From assembly GCA_003024985.2 (NCBI GenBank), contig PXIH01S0001103.1: a stretch of 18,486 nucleotides of DNA; one strand, 5' to 3'. The translations under genes were made by a program, and so were the position numbers. Positions 9,832-18,429 of this stretch are shown one piece after another. The notes below the pieces were generated by a model that worked only from the letters and a program-made list of their open reading frames with translations, was not told the origin of the DNA and did not search any database. The stretch's first letter is position 1. Each line of letters begins with the position of its first letter. The DNA is from Euperipatoides rowelli. Its lineage: Eukaryota; Onychophora; Udeonychophora; Euonychophora; Peripatopsidae.

Positions 9832-12111
9832 TACTGTGATTATACCATGATAATATTTCTATATGTCATGCCTAGCAGTTCACACTTGTATGTTAAAATT
9901 TAAAGAAAAAAACAATTTTTAATTGAAAATTTATTTATTTTTACAGTTGATTAAAAATTAATTAAGCAATGATTTAGAATACATATTACCCACTCAAATA
10001 ATTTTCAAAACTGCACCTATGGGGAACACTAGCAATAAAAAAAAGGTTAAATTATTCTAGCTAATAAACTTAAAATTTTTTAAATTATAATGCTTTAACA
10101 TAACTTGAAAATATTAATCTAATTATTGTTGGGAAAAGAATATTTGCATTCTTTCAACCCTACATTGTTTTCTCCTCCACCATTACATAAAAAATTGTTA
10201 GATAATCCAAATTTAAATGTTTTTCTTGCTGTTGCACTAAGTTTTTTGGATAGCTAGTTCTTGGATGTTAGCAATATCCATATATCTACGATATCTGATT
10301 TTTTATTTGTAGAATGGTGAGCTTTTATAAGCAAATGAAGAAAGTGTGAATTCTAGATATATAAGACATGCCAAATTTATTCCAAGAATAGGAAAGTTTA
10401 AAGAGTAAGGCGTTCAGTTCTGGCTGTTGTAACTTCTAATAATGTTAAAGTTTATAACAAGCAAGCAAAATCTTCAGAACCCATAAAACTATGTTGCTAT
10501 GAAGCCGGAATTATTATTACTATTATTATTATGACATATTCTCGCCCATATTTGCAGATGTCAAAATGGTATAATAATATCTAGTGGTGCCTAATTTTTT
10601 TTTAGTCCGCCCTATAAAAACGTATAAAAACCTGCCTAATGATGTTCATAATGATGTATTTTAGATATATATTACAGTATAAAAAGAGTAGGGTATATTA
10701 GATCCTGTAATTCTAAGCTATTTACAAAGAGAGTAAAAAAATCTCAAAACTGTCAAGAGAATATCATTAGATAATTTATATTGTCATTTTAACATAAACA
10801 ACACATCAAGAATGTAGAGTACATCCGGTTTAAAGTGGTTTATGAATGATTTTTTTAAAAATTGATTTATGTTTAGTTATAGCTAAAATATTTGTTGGCT
10901 TAATCAATTTGGAAAATTTTAACTAAAACATATAAAAATTGCTAAGCTTGTTCTACGTTTACAAAAAATAAAAACAATGATGTCATTTTGACGTAGCCCA
11001 GGACTGAAATCTCACTACATATCCCATAAGCATTTGCATCAAAATAATTATGTTGCACGACCAGTTAAATATGCGGCAGTTTGATCATTTACAGTAAATC
11101 AGTTCACTTCACTAGCGCTAAGAAACCATAAGCGTAATCGTATTTTAATTATTTTTTACCTTGCTTACCGTACTAAGTTAATTTTTGATAATAAACTTAA
11201 AATTCAAATTAAGTTTAAAACATACAAGTTAGTTAAGAAAATAATCTAATGTTTTTCTAAAGAAATTTGTAGTATGACAAATCNAAAGTTTATTAGTTTT
11301 ATTATCAATCAACAAAATATATACATTTTAATAATTTATTCAACTTTAAAGTCTCAGCCGTGAAAGAATATAGATCCTAATTACAATGATCATAAAAAAG
11401 ATCAGCTAAATTCAAACAACCAGAGGATAGAGAGAAGAAAAAAAGAAATATTATTGATAAAGTGATTAAACTGATCAAACTCTCAGTTTCAATAAGCTTA
11501 GTCTCAGACGGTTACTGTACTTAGAAGATTATTAATAAGTGATCAAGCAGACTTTGACCACAACAGTAGACTATGGTACGTAATACCGATCATTTGATCC
11601 ATACCAGTTCATTACCTGGTTATTGATATAGCTCACCCTCACAGTAATACATCATAAATAATATAATAAAGAAAATAATAAATAACATAAGTAGAAAAAC
11701 TATTTACAAACAAAAAATTCAAACAGCTATCGGCGCAACATTCAGGTCAATGTTTTTATTAAGAAATTAAACATTCTTATAGAATATAGTTTTAATGCTA
11801 ATAAAACATTAAAACTGTTAGTTTTATTTTCACCCAAATTCTTTGTTTCGTTTTTTTTTTATAAAAACCGCTGACTGTAAATAAAAAAAAAAGGTGCTTG
11901 TGAACTGATCTACACAATCTGATTGGTCTACGAAGGATTGAACTGTCACACATTTAAGCTCGTTATGTTTAAAAAATGGTAGAAAGTAATTCACGAAATG
12001 GTACGGAATGTACATTTTATTATTATTTTAGAGCGAGAGATGTTACTAGTTTGTCTGATGGAAATTGAAAACCATACAATAGATCTCTTTTTAGATCCAT
12101 AAGAAGTAGGT
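9832..12111. other. AT-rich intergenic DNA, weak fragments only
   Basis: A TTA/ATT trinucleotide run lies near 10510-10531 and an N at 11284. TAGTGGTGCCTAATTTTTTT at about 10580 resembles a hAT terminus, but no partner end was found. The minus strand around 11560-11650 gives a moderately open stretch containing NNQVMNWYGSNDRYYVP that I cannot assign. Confidence 0.45.
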
Positions 12112-12150
12112 TTTAATTGATGAACAAATTTGATCTTCAAATCAATTAAA
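12112..12150. repeat. Perfect 10-bp inverted repeat
   Basis: TTTAATTGAT (12112-12121) and ATCAATTAAA (12141-12150) are exact reverse complements around a 19-nt spacer. It is A/T rich, so chance occurrence is plausible. Confidence 0.35.
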
Positions 12151-12867
12151 GCCCAATCTTTTTTTAAAAAAAAAGTAGTGGAACTTGCAATTTTTAACAA
12201 TGCAAGTTATAGGAGCCATTACAACCGAAAGGTAAAATTGTTTATAAATACCATATAAAAGGAAAAAGCTAACAATGTTTATCACAAAAATATAATGTTA
12301 AGCAATGACAGCACTTAACTCTGTCTAAGATTTCTCTGGCAAAGATATAAACAGATAGAAGTTTTAAGAAAATAATGGTATAAAAGTCTAATTTTGATGC
12401 GTTTTTAGACCGAATAAAACAATATGATTAGTTAAACAAGCATTTTTTATTTTTACAAAAATACACAAAACAATGAAGTTGAAATAGGCATTCACATGGA
12501 AAGGGAGATTTAGAAAAGGGAATATTCTTTCCCTTAATGATTAGATTAATACTTTCACCAAAATTTTAATCTTTTTAATTAGTAAGGCTGGTAAAAATAA
12601 TTAGTAAAGTAAAAAAGATAATGAATTAAAAAAAAAAAACTTTATTAGCCAAATTAATTCAAGTTTTCTTTGCTGTTAGGGTTCAACAAAATCATAATTT
12701 TAAAAATAAGTTAGAGTAGCATTTATTCCAAATCGTTAATTAATTTTTAATTTAATGTAATAATTAAAATTGTTTAAATTAAATGTTGTCTTTAAAATTT
12801 AATAATTTATTTATTTTTACAGAAGTATGAATTGCTGTGTGTGGCTTACAGAAACATTTACAAAGAT
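12151..12867. other. AT-rich intergenic DNA, nothing coding seen
   Basis: Low-complexity A/T sequence leading into the large TACAGTATA array. No gene or pairing transposon ends seen. Confidence 0.5.
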
Positions 12868-13425
12868 TGTATCGTATATACTGTATACATTGTTATATAT
12901 AAATATAGTATTCTGTATGTACAGTATATTTACACAGTACATATTGTATATACAGTATGAAAAAAATTTATATTAAGTGTATACATACTGTATATCCAAT
13001 ATTCATGCAAATATAGTATACTGCCCAGAAAACATAAAGATTATACAGTATATGCTGAATAAAAGGATATACAGAACATACAGTATATGCATAGTGTAGC
13101 ATATAGCTATACAATCGATAAACAGTTAATACTAGAGTTCTCTATTATATATACAACATGCATAAAAATACAGTATAAAATATACTGTAGTGTACATACA
13201 GTATATAGTACATGTTTGTTATGTATTGTACTATATATAACCTTAAACCTATTACTGTAAGTGTATATGTAGGTATATTCGCAGTATTGTACTTACACAT
13301 AATATAGCCTACTATATACAGCATATACTGTGTAAGTATAGGATATACAGTAGATATACACTATATACAGTACTTATACAGTAGCCTGTAGAGTAAGTAT
13401 ATATTGTATATATACACACTATGCA
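12868..13425. repeat. Large irregular TACAGTATA array
   Basis: About 550 bp of interleaved TATACTGTATA, TACAGTATATA and related words with no constant repeat unit. It shares an exact 17-mer, TATACTGTGTAAGTATA (13324-13340), with the array at 1560-2000, so these tracts have common variant units and did not arise only from random slippage of a two-base repeat. Confidence 0.75.
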
Positions 13426-14044
13426 ATTTTGAGGTGGCAAGTTGTATTTTTCACAACTACTGAATAAATATTCTAATTTTTTTTGCACTCAAAATTTAAA
13501 TTTTAAATTTTTTTTTACAACAAATTTGAACATATTTTTATTGATTTTCATTTATTACTTTAAAATCAATAAAAATTTATTAACCATCTCCCCTCCTTCC
13601 TGTAATGTTAGACTATGAGCGTGAGGGTGTGAATCTCAAGCTTCTATAAAAAATTGCCCAAAATATATTTTAACGAGTAACGGTAAAATTTTAATTAAAA
13701 ATAAAAATTTAAGCATTACATTTAATGTAGAAATTACTGTAATTAAATACGTTAAATTACTTAGAAAAGTGATCATTAGTTTCTAAACACATGGGCCACA
13801 TCCGATTTTCATGTGAAGCAAAAATTAATTATGCATGATAAAGTTTTACCATCGGTATCAATAAAAAGGTAACACCCAACATTAGCCATCTTGATTTTTA
13901 AAATAATAAGAAGTCAGGAAAATTCCCAGGTCAAGACCAAGCTTCTTACTCAGCTACAAATAAAAAAGATTGCCGATTAATTGATCTGCACAGAGAGCCA
14001 AATTATCGGTAAAAGAATATTTTAAAAATATGCGGACTCAGATG
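13426..14044. other. Intergenic DNA with one short Kozak-like ORF
   Basis: On the minus strand, AATCAAGATGG opens a 26-codon frame (13809-13889) starting MANVGCYLFIDTDGKTLSC. The start context is good, but the frame is short and unrecognised. Otherwise A/T-rich. Confidence 0.4.
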
Positions 14045-14124
14045 AAAAAATCCGGAACAAAATACAAACAAATTTTTTACTAATACGGTAGTAAAAAAAA
14101 ATATTTGTATTTTTTCGGATTTTT
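14045..14124. repeat. Fold-back inverted repeat with 6-nt loop
   Basis: The left arm 14045-14082 (starting AAAAAATCCGGAACAAAATA) and right arm 14089-14124 (ending TTTTTTCGGATTTTT) are reverse complements apart from small gaps around the GGAAC segment and one or two mismatches. They are separated by ATACGG. Both arms include ATCCG near the base and ACTA/TAGT at the loop, so the pairing is not only A/T chance. It may be a small fold-back transposon or a hairpin-forming site. No clear target duplication is seen. Confidence 0.65.
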
Positions 14125-14396
14125 GTAAACACAAGTAATTCAAGTAATATTAATATTGACCAATAATACCGGGAGTGAATATAAAGATATCGCTATTCTG
14201 ACAAAGCGTGGAGTTCTTTAGTTTATGCTATTCACATGAATTTTTTTTACACATAAATGTCAATTTGACATTGTTTATATCCATTTGTCTAATTAGCATA
14301 ACCATAGAGGACCCAAACTTCTAAATAGCACACTCAGTTCTCCAAATAAAACTTGTCAAATATATTTGCTTCTTAGCGAATTCCAGAAATGAAATA

Positions 14397-14863
14397 TTGA
14401 TATTTTCAAGACTGTGGACTATAATAACGTATTTCACAAACCCTATGGAATGTGAAGTGTCTATAAGGAGGAATTTGGCTCAGCTGCAGTTTCAAGATAT
14501 TAATATTAATCTAGCACTTATCCAAGAGACTAATGCAATCGTCCAGCAGCTCAGGATTTTTTTTTTTTCATTTATTCCAATTGGGTTTAGGACTCGCACA
14601 TACTGTATCCTACATAGTCCTAAAAGGATAATTGTTTCCACGATATGTTTGTTATAGCCTTTTTCAAAGCCTCTGTTATAATGATAATGCTGAAAATATA
14701 TATAGATGAACTTATTTCACAACCTTCCATAGCAGAGATCAATCTGATCCCTATTAGATTCACATTATATCATTTAATTCTCCTGAATGTTTCATGTTAT
14801 GCAAGGATAAGCCATACTCTAATGGTATCAATTTCACTTCTGGTCTCTACCACTTTTTTTTAA
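14397..14863 (+). pseudogene. Probable endonuclease-domain scrap of a non-LTR retrotransposon
   Basis: The plus-strand frame starting at a non-ATG codon at 14397 contains SIRRNLAQLQFQDININLALIQETN at about residues 22-46. The pattern of hydrophobic spacing leading to LALIQET resembles motif II of the APE-type endonuclease of non-LTR retrotransposons, where the Glu of QE is a catalytic metal ligand. Further on, RTRTYCILHSPKRII resembles the strand after motif II that often reads RPRxCI. The frame ends at 14657, and a second frame shifted by two (14645-14863) continues with FFKASVIMIMLKI, possibly the next EN strand. A run of T at about 14560-14570 lies in the middle. No reverse transcriptase motifs are seen. 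The similarity is by eye and degenerate, so the assignment is tentative. Confidence 0.4.
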
Positions 14864-15019
14864 AAAAATGTTAATTCTTTAAAAAAACTAGTTAGCGGTG
14901 ACAGATTCTTCAACTTTTTAGTTGATTTTTAAGTTAAATAAATCTGTATATTTTTAGAAAAAAAAAATGTTTAAAATGAATCCAAAAAAATCACTTATTT
15001 TAAGATTGCCAGCTCGATA

Positions 15020-15153
15020 ACAGAATAGTGTATATTCATACTATATAGGCTTATATGTACAGTATATAATCTGTATATCAGTAGACTATACAGTACATTT
15101 ATACTGTACAGTATATACAGTACATTTACATACAATACATACATGTACATGCA
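15020..15153. repeat. Irregular TACAGTATA array, left of the Tigger-like element
   Basis: Repeated TATAC/ACAGTA words such as ATACTGTACAGTATATACAG, without a fixed period. The core is nearly self-complementary. It abuts the left end of the Tigger-like element and appears to be half of a tract split by the insertion. Confidence 0.7.
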
Positions 15154-15159
15154 TACGGT

Positions 15160-15177
15160 TAACTCTCGATTTAAGTG
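15160..15177 (+). repeat. Left terminal inverted repeat of the Tigger-like element
   Basis: TAACTCTCGATTTAAGTG pairs with the opposite end at 16267-16284 with three mismatches. The terminal CGGT (15156-15159) corresponds to CAGT on the other end, with a four-base length difference just inside. Confidence 0.7.
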
Positions 15178-15677
15178 GGGGGTTGCATTCTTTGAAATCG
15201 TCATGTAAATCAAAAATGCATAAATCAAACATTTGTTTTATATGAAGTAATGTAACTTAACTATATAAAATTTAGAGGAAATGCTAAAATAAAAAACTCA
15301 TTTATTTCTTTTATGTGTTTAAAAAAAACCATTATTTTAGAATAAAAATACTGTAATAAATCTTACTATTTGTTTATTTGTATACCCCTTGATCTAAACA
15401 GACAATCCAGGCTAGCTATTATGATCTGTAGGAAAAAATACCTGAACTGTGGTGATTGGGGAAGAGGGAGGGGGAGAAGCATCATTAACACAATCTTAGA
15501 CCAATTTTTGTAAATGCCAATCATAAAGAAGAAATGCAGCAGTCATTTTGATGTGAAAACTTTAGTTTTTTTTTAAAGTGGCCAAACTAATCTACAGTAA
15601 ATTTGCATTGAATATCAACATTGTATTCATAAATTGTATTAACCTAAGCTTGAACTAAGAACAACTTACCAATCACA

Positions 15678-15917
15678 TTAATCCTTGATCCACACAATTA
15701 GTGTCCTTTCCACCTTCTCTACTAAAGAAGATGTGCAACTCACTGATATTCCACACTTGCCACTAACCCTAATTTTTTTTGGGGCATTGCCACATTTTGT
15801 TCACATGCTACTACAGTATACTGTATATGCAATTAATTCTCCTTTCTCACTGCAGCTTATAACAGCTAATTTCTTAGGCTGGTACCACCTTGCAATATAA
15901 ACGGGTGCTTCAATCAT
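15678..15917 (-). pseudogene. Tigger/pogo transposase N-terminal remnant (CENP-B-like DNA-binding region)
   Basis: Reading the minus strand from 15875 gives KKLAVISCSEKGELIAY, then one TGA stop, then about 35 more residues in the same frame ending LVEKVERTLIVWIKD before a TAA at 15678-15680. This follows the layout of pogo/Tigger transposases: an N-terminal helix-turn-helix beginning KKL(x)VI..SEKGE, and a second CENP-B-type domain beginning MEK(x)L(x)VWIEDQ. The frame extends upstream to about 15917 but that part is less convincing. The sequence breaks off where IEDQ should continue, and nothing like the DDE core follows. The stretch corresponding to the first domain's end has been invaded by a TATACTGTA motif. 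A possible transposase tail rich in Pro and Ser may lie near 15440-15500 on the same strand, but this is weak. Confidence 0.65.
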
Positions 15918-16266
15918 AATGTTGTAGATATAAAGCAGAAAAAAAATATCCCCCTACTAAGACATTTGAGCGAAGCCAGCAAAGATGATTGATCACTTTA
16001 TTATTTTTCATAGGCTCTTCAAATTTTCTTATTTTTATTCTAAAATAAGCACAGTTTTTTCCCATTTAAACTAAAGTGCATAAAATAAATAAATGAAAAT
16101 TTTTCTCACACTACGATAATAATTGTGCAAAAACATAGGAAGATAAACACCTCTCTCAACATTTGCAAATCACATTAACCATTGCATTCCAAACAAATAA
16201 CCATGTAATTTGGAAAATGGTAGTAATTTCGATTTTGTATTTAAAAAAAAAAATTGTAAATTAAAT

Positions 16267-16284
16267 CATGTAAATCGAGAATTA
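16267..16284 (-). repeat. Right terminal inverted repeat of the Tigger-like element
   Basis: The reverse complement reads TAATTCTCGATTTACATG, the partner of 15160-15177. A direct copy of TCATGTAAATC also occurs at both ends (around 15200-15210 and 16266-16276), so the termini contain nested direct and inverted copies, a common arrangement for transposase-binding sites. Confidence 0.7.
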
Positions 16285-16295
16285 GCTATACTGTA

Positions 16296-16435
16296 TGTGT
16301 ATGTAATATAGATTTACACATGGAATATTACATATATACACAGTAAATACTATACACACTGTATATACATATACACAGCAGATATAAGGACATATATACA
16401 ATATATAAACAGTATATACAGTATACTCATCTAAA
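16296..16435. repeat. Irregular TACAGTATA array, right of the Tigger-like element
   Basis: Tract of TATACACAGTA, ACTGTATATAC and similar words ending near 16435 with ACAGTATATACAGTATAC. It abuts the right end of the Tigger-like element and would be transcribed in the PANK 3' UTR. Confidence 0.7.
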
Positions 16436-16585
16436 AATATAATCCTGACCTAAATGAGCATTATGACTCAAGACATTGTCTCACCAGCACCACTAAGTCC
16501 CTAACTCTTGTTGTAAGAGTGAAGAAAAGGAACTTTAGAATGAAGGAAGTGGAAACTTATTCTTGAATGTGTTAAAAAAATTTGT

Positions 16586-16651
16586 TCAGGAGGAATCAAG
16601 ACTGCCAGTTTTCATAAGTTCTAATAAACAGCCTACAGCTCCAAAATAACC
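16586..16651 (-). CDS. PANK: Terminal coding exon of a pantothenate kinase (PANK) homologue
   Basis: Pantothenate kinase phosphorylates pantothenate with ATP, the first and controlling step of coenzyme A synthesis. Read on the minus strand from 16651, the exon gives GYFGAVGCLLELMKTG, then SLDSS and a TGA stop at 16586-16588. From family knowledge, animal PANK proteins end in HEGYFGAVGALL followed by a short variable tail, so this is the last 21 residues. The GYFGAVG segment belongs to the C-terminal half of the ASKHA-type kinase fold. The exon opens directly after a pyrimidine-rich CAG acceptor and starts on a whole codon. One difference is Cys where vertebrate proteins have Ala after GAVG. 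The preceding exon (expected to end in a KALFLEHE-like sequence) was not found up to the right edge, so the gene is partial. The match is short but very specific. Which PANK paralogue it is cannot be told. Confidence 0.85.
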   Translation of the reverse strand, partial: GYFGAVGCLLELMKTGSLDSS

Positions 16652-16671
16652 CTGAAAAAATAAAAAATACA
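16652..16671 (-). promoter_or_regulatory. Splice acceptor of the PANK terminal exon
   Basis: On the minus strand the exon is preceded by an almost pure pyrimidine tract (TATTTTTTATTTTTTCAG) ending in CAG. This is a textbook 3' splice site, and it fixes the first exon base at 16651. The phase it implies (a complete Gly codon at the start) agrees with the frame that gives the PANK tail. Confidence 0.8.
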
Positions 16672-18035
16672 TATTTTTAGCAATAAGCAAGATGGTTTCT
16701 TTTATTGTAACCCTATTTAACAGCCTTTACACATGAAGTACGATATTTCACACTACACATAGTCTGGAGTCTTAGAAATATAAGAATTAGCAGTTTGGCT
16801 CAAACTGCAAATAAAATTTTAGCTAAACCAAGAAACATGTAGGCAAATCCTTTTGCAATTTTATTAATTTTTTTTTTAATACAATAAAATACCATTCTCT
16901 TTGGTAAATAAATAACAAAGAAAAATATCAATTAATAAATTACCTTCAGAAATTTATAAGTAGGGCCTATTTACCTACACATTTTTAATCAAATTCTGCA
17001 CTTTAAAACCAAAAATTTTATCATAATGATTTTAATGAGGCTTTTATTTTATTTTGTATAAAAGGTAGGTCTAATAACATCAAAGTTGATAAAAAAATTA
17101 GCAATTTAACACCAAACTATTAGTCTAAATACATCATGTAAATTTAAAATTGAGTGGTAGTAACAGGCTAAGGAGAGCATTCTTGCTATTAAAGTCCATA
17201 TTAAAATTAACTTCCACAACCAATCCTTAAGTAAGATATTATGAGGTTAATCTTAATTGCACTGTTAGTTTTTTACTGGACTGAACCACCTCAGCTGCTT
17301 TTATGGATTGCAATTATTAAAAACTATATATTTCTACACATTTAGCAATTGCAAGCAATTCAAATCCTTATAGGTGGTCTGTGATTTGTATTTACTTGAA
17401 TTTTTTTTTTTAAATGTGGGTAAATTAATGATGGCTAGCCAGATAAGAAAAATGTCTATCATTGGACAATTTGTATAGCTACAGCTTAATCATCATACAT
17501 CACTATTGTGAATTTAAAATAGACAAAGTCCTGTTGAAAAAAGGTGTTCTAATGTTTTTAAGAACCTTTCCATGCCAATTCACCAATTTAGGTTACCATT
17601 TTATATTAAAATGAAATTTATTTTCTATTAATATTAGAGTAATAAATAGCTGAATCCAAAGATTCAAATTTGTCCTGTCTCTTTTATTTTATACACTATA
17701 ATAACAGACAGCAAGTCTCTCTCTTCATATTGATATACTGTAGATAATAGAGGTAAGAATAGCATAGATCTATTAATATATTGATGATGTGATAGTATCT
17801 ACTGTGTCATATATTGCAACATCATAATATAATTTACAATATATGATTGTTTATTATTATATTTTTTTTATTAGTTTCATTAGCCTAATTAGTTTGTAAT
17901 TGATTTTGTGACCCTCTGCAGGGTTCCAGCTGTGTGAATTTTTTTTTTCTCCACTAAAAAAAATATTTTTTCCAGATGTACAATAGTACTAGGTATAGGA
18001 TTTAAAAAATGTAAATGATAAACTTTCTAGTGGTA

Positions 18036-18152
18036 GTGAAGGATGGGAAACTCCCTACCATGAATGGTGGATGGCGGAGGGAGTAGGTAATATTTTAATT
18101 TAGGTCTACCAGCCCCTTCCATCACAGTTCAAATAATCTCTCCCATCCTCAC
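18036..18152. repeat. GC-richer patch with nested inverted repeats in the PANK intron
   Basis: GTGAAGGATGGGA (18036-18048) pairs with TCCCATCCTCAC (18141-18152) with one extra base. Inside, CTCCCT (18051-18056) pairs with AGGGAG (18078-18083), and ACCAT with ATGGT (18057-18061 and 18064-18068). This is one of the few GC-richer islands in the intron. Neither strand gives a recognisable PANK exon. Confidence 0.45.
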
Positions 18153-18392
18153 AAAAATGACTTCTTTTATTTTCAAAACAAGTCTAGTTAATTCACACTT
18201 TAATAAAGTTTGAGTATTAATTAGTAAAAGTTTGAAAACTAAATTCTGAAAGGAAAAAATAAAAATCTATGAAACTTGGTAACTCTGATATGAAAGAGGA
18301 GCCTTTGTTGCCATGTTTGATTCTTATCCAATGATTTAAATTATTATGACCAGGAATTGGAAGGTTCATTACTATTATAATTTATTGAAAAA

Positions 18393-18420
18393 ATATACTG
18401 TATATACAGTATATATAGTG
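18393..18420. repeat. Short TACAGTATA tract
   Basis: ATATACTGTATATACAGTAT followed by ATATAGTG, a near-perfect palindrome of the same word family as the large arrays. Confidence 0.7.
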
Positions 18421-18429
18421 TAGCCCAAT

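Larger units (their letters stand above)
15156..16293 (-). mobile_element. Pogo/Tigger-like DNA transposon, internally deleted
   Basis: The ends form imperfect inverted repeats. TAACTCTCGATTTAAGTG at 15160-15177 matches 15 of 18 bases with the reverse complement of 16267-16284, and the outermost bases are CGG on the left and CAG on the right. A TA dinucleotide flanks each side (15154-15155 and 16294-16295), as expected for the Tc1/mariner-pogo superfamily. The interior carries a decayed Tigger-type transposase N-terminus on the minus strand. At 1138 bp it is well short of a full pogo/Tigger element, and no DDE catalytic core is visible, so it is a dead, internally deleted copy. It sits between two TACAGTATA arrays (15020-15153 and 16296-16435), which suggests insertion into one tract. 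The exact outer ends are uncertain by a few bases. Confidence 0.72.
16034..16585 (-). other. Putative 3' UTR of the PANK gene, ending in a transposon
   Basis: Downstream of the PANK stop, the minus strand has no AATAAA or ATTAAA until 16034-16039, with a second AATAAA at 15997-16002. Both lie inside the Tigger-like element. The first part (about 16440-16585) is less AT-rich than its surroundings, then comes a TACAGTATA array (16294-16435), then the transposon end. The true cleavage site could differ, because non-canonical signals or a spliced UTR cannot be excluded. Confidence 0.4.

Noticed and set aside
10582-10620. TAGTGGTGCCTAATTTTTTT resembling a CAGTGGT-type hAT terminus
   Set aside because: First base differs and no paired terminus or target duplication found on either side.
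11830-12200. Two overlapping minus-strand frames of 61 and 69 codons
   Set aside because: Rich in Phe, Lys and Ile from A/T runs, in different frames, without start context or domain.
13809-13889. 26-codon minus-strand ORF with good Kozak context
   Set aside because: Too short and unrecognised; one favourable start context is expected by chance in this length of sequence.
14995-15228. 77-codon minus-strand frame rich in Tyr, Met and Val
   Set aside because: Direct translation of the TACAGTATA array and the Tigger terminus; not a gene.
15459-15478. G-rich purine tract as a possible G-quadruplex
   Set aside because: Only three usable G runs, not the four needed for a canonical G-quadruplex.
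15685-15900. 71-codon plus-strand frame
   Set aside because: Antisense shadow of the Tigger transposase remnant on the minus strand.
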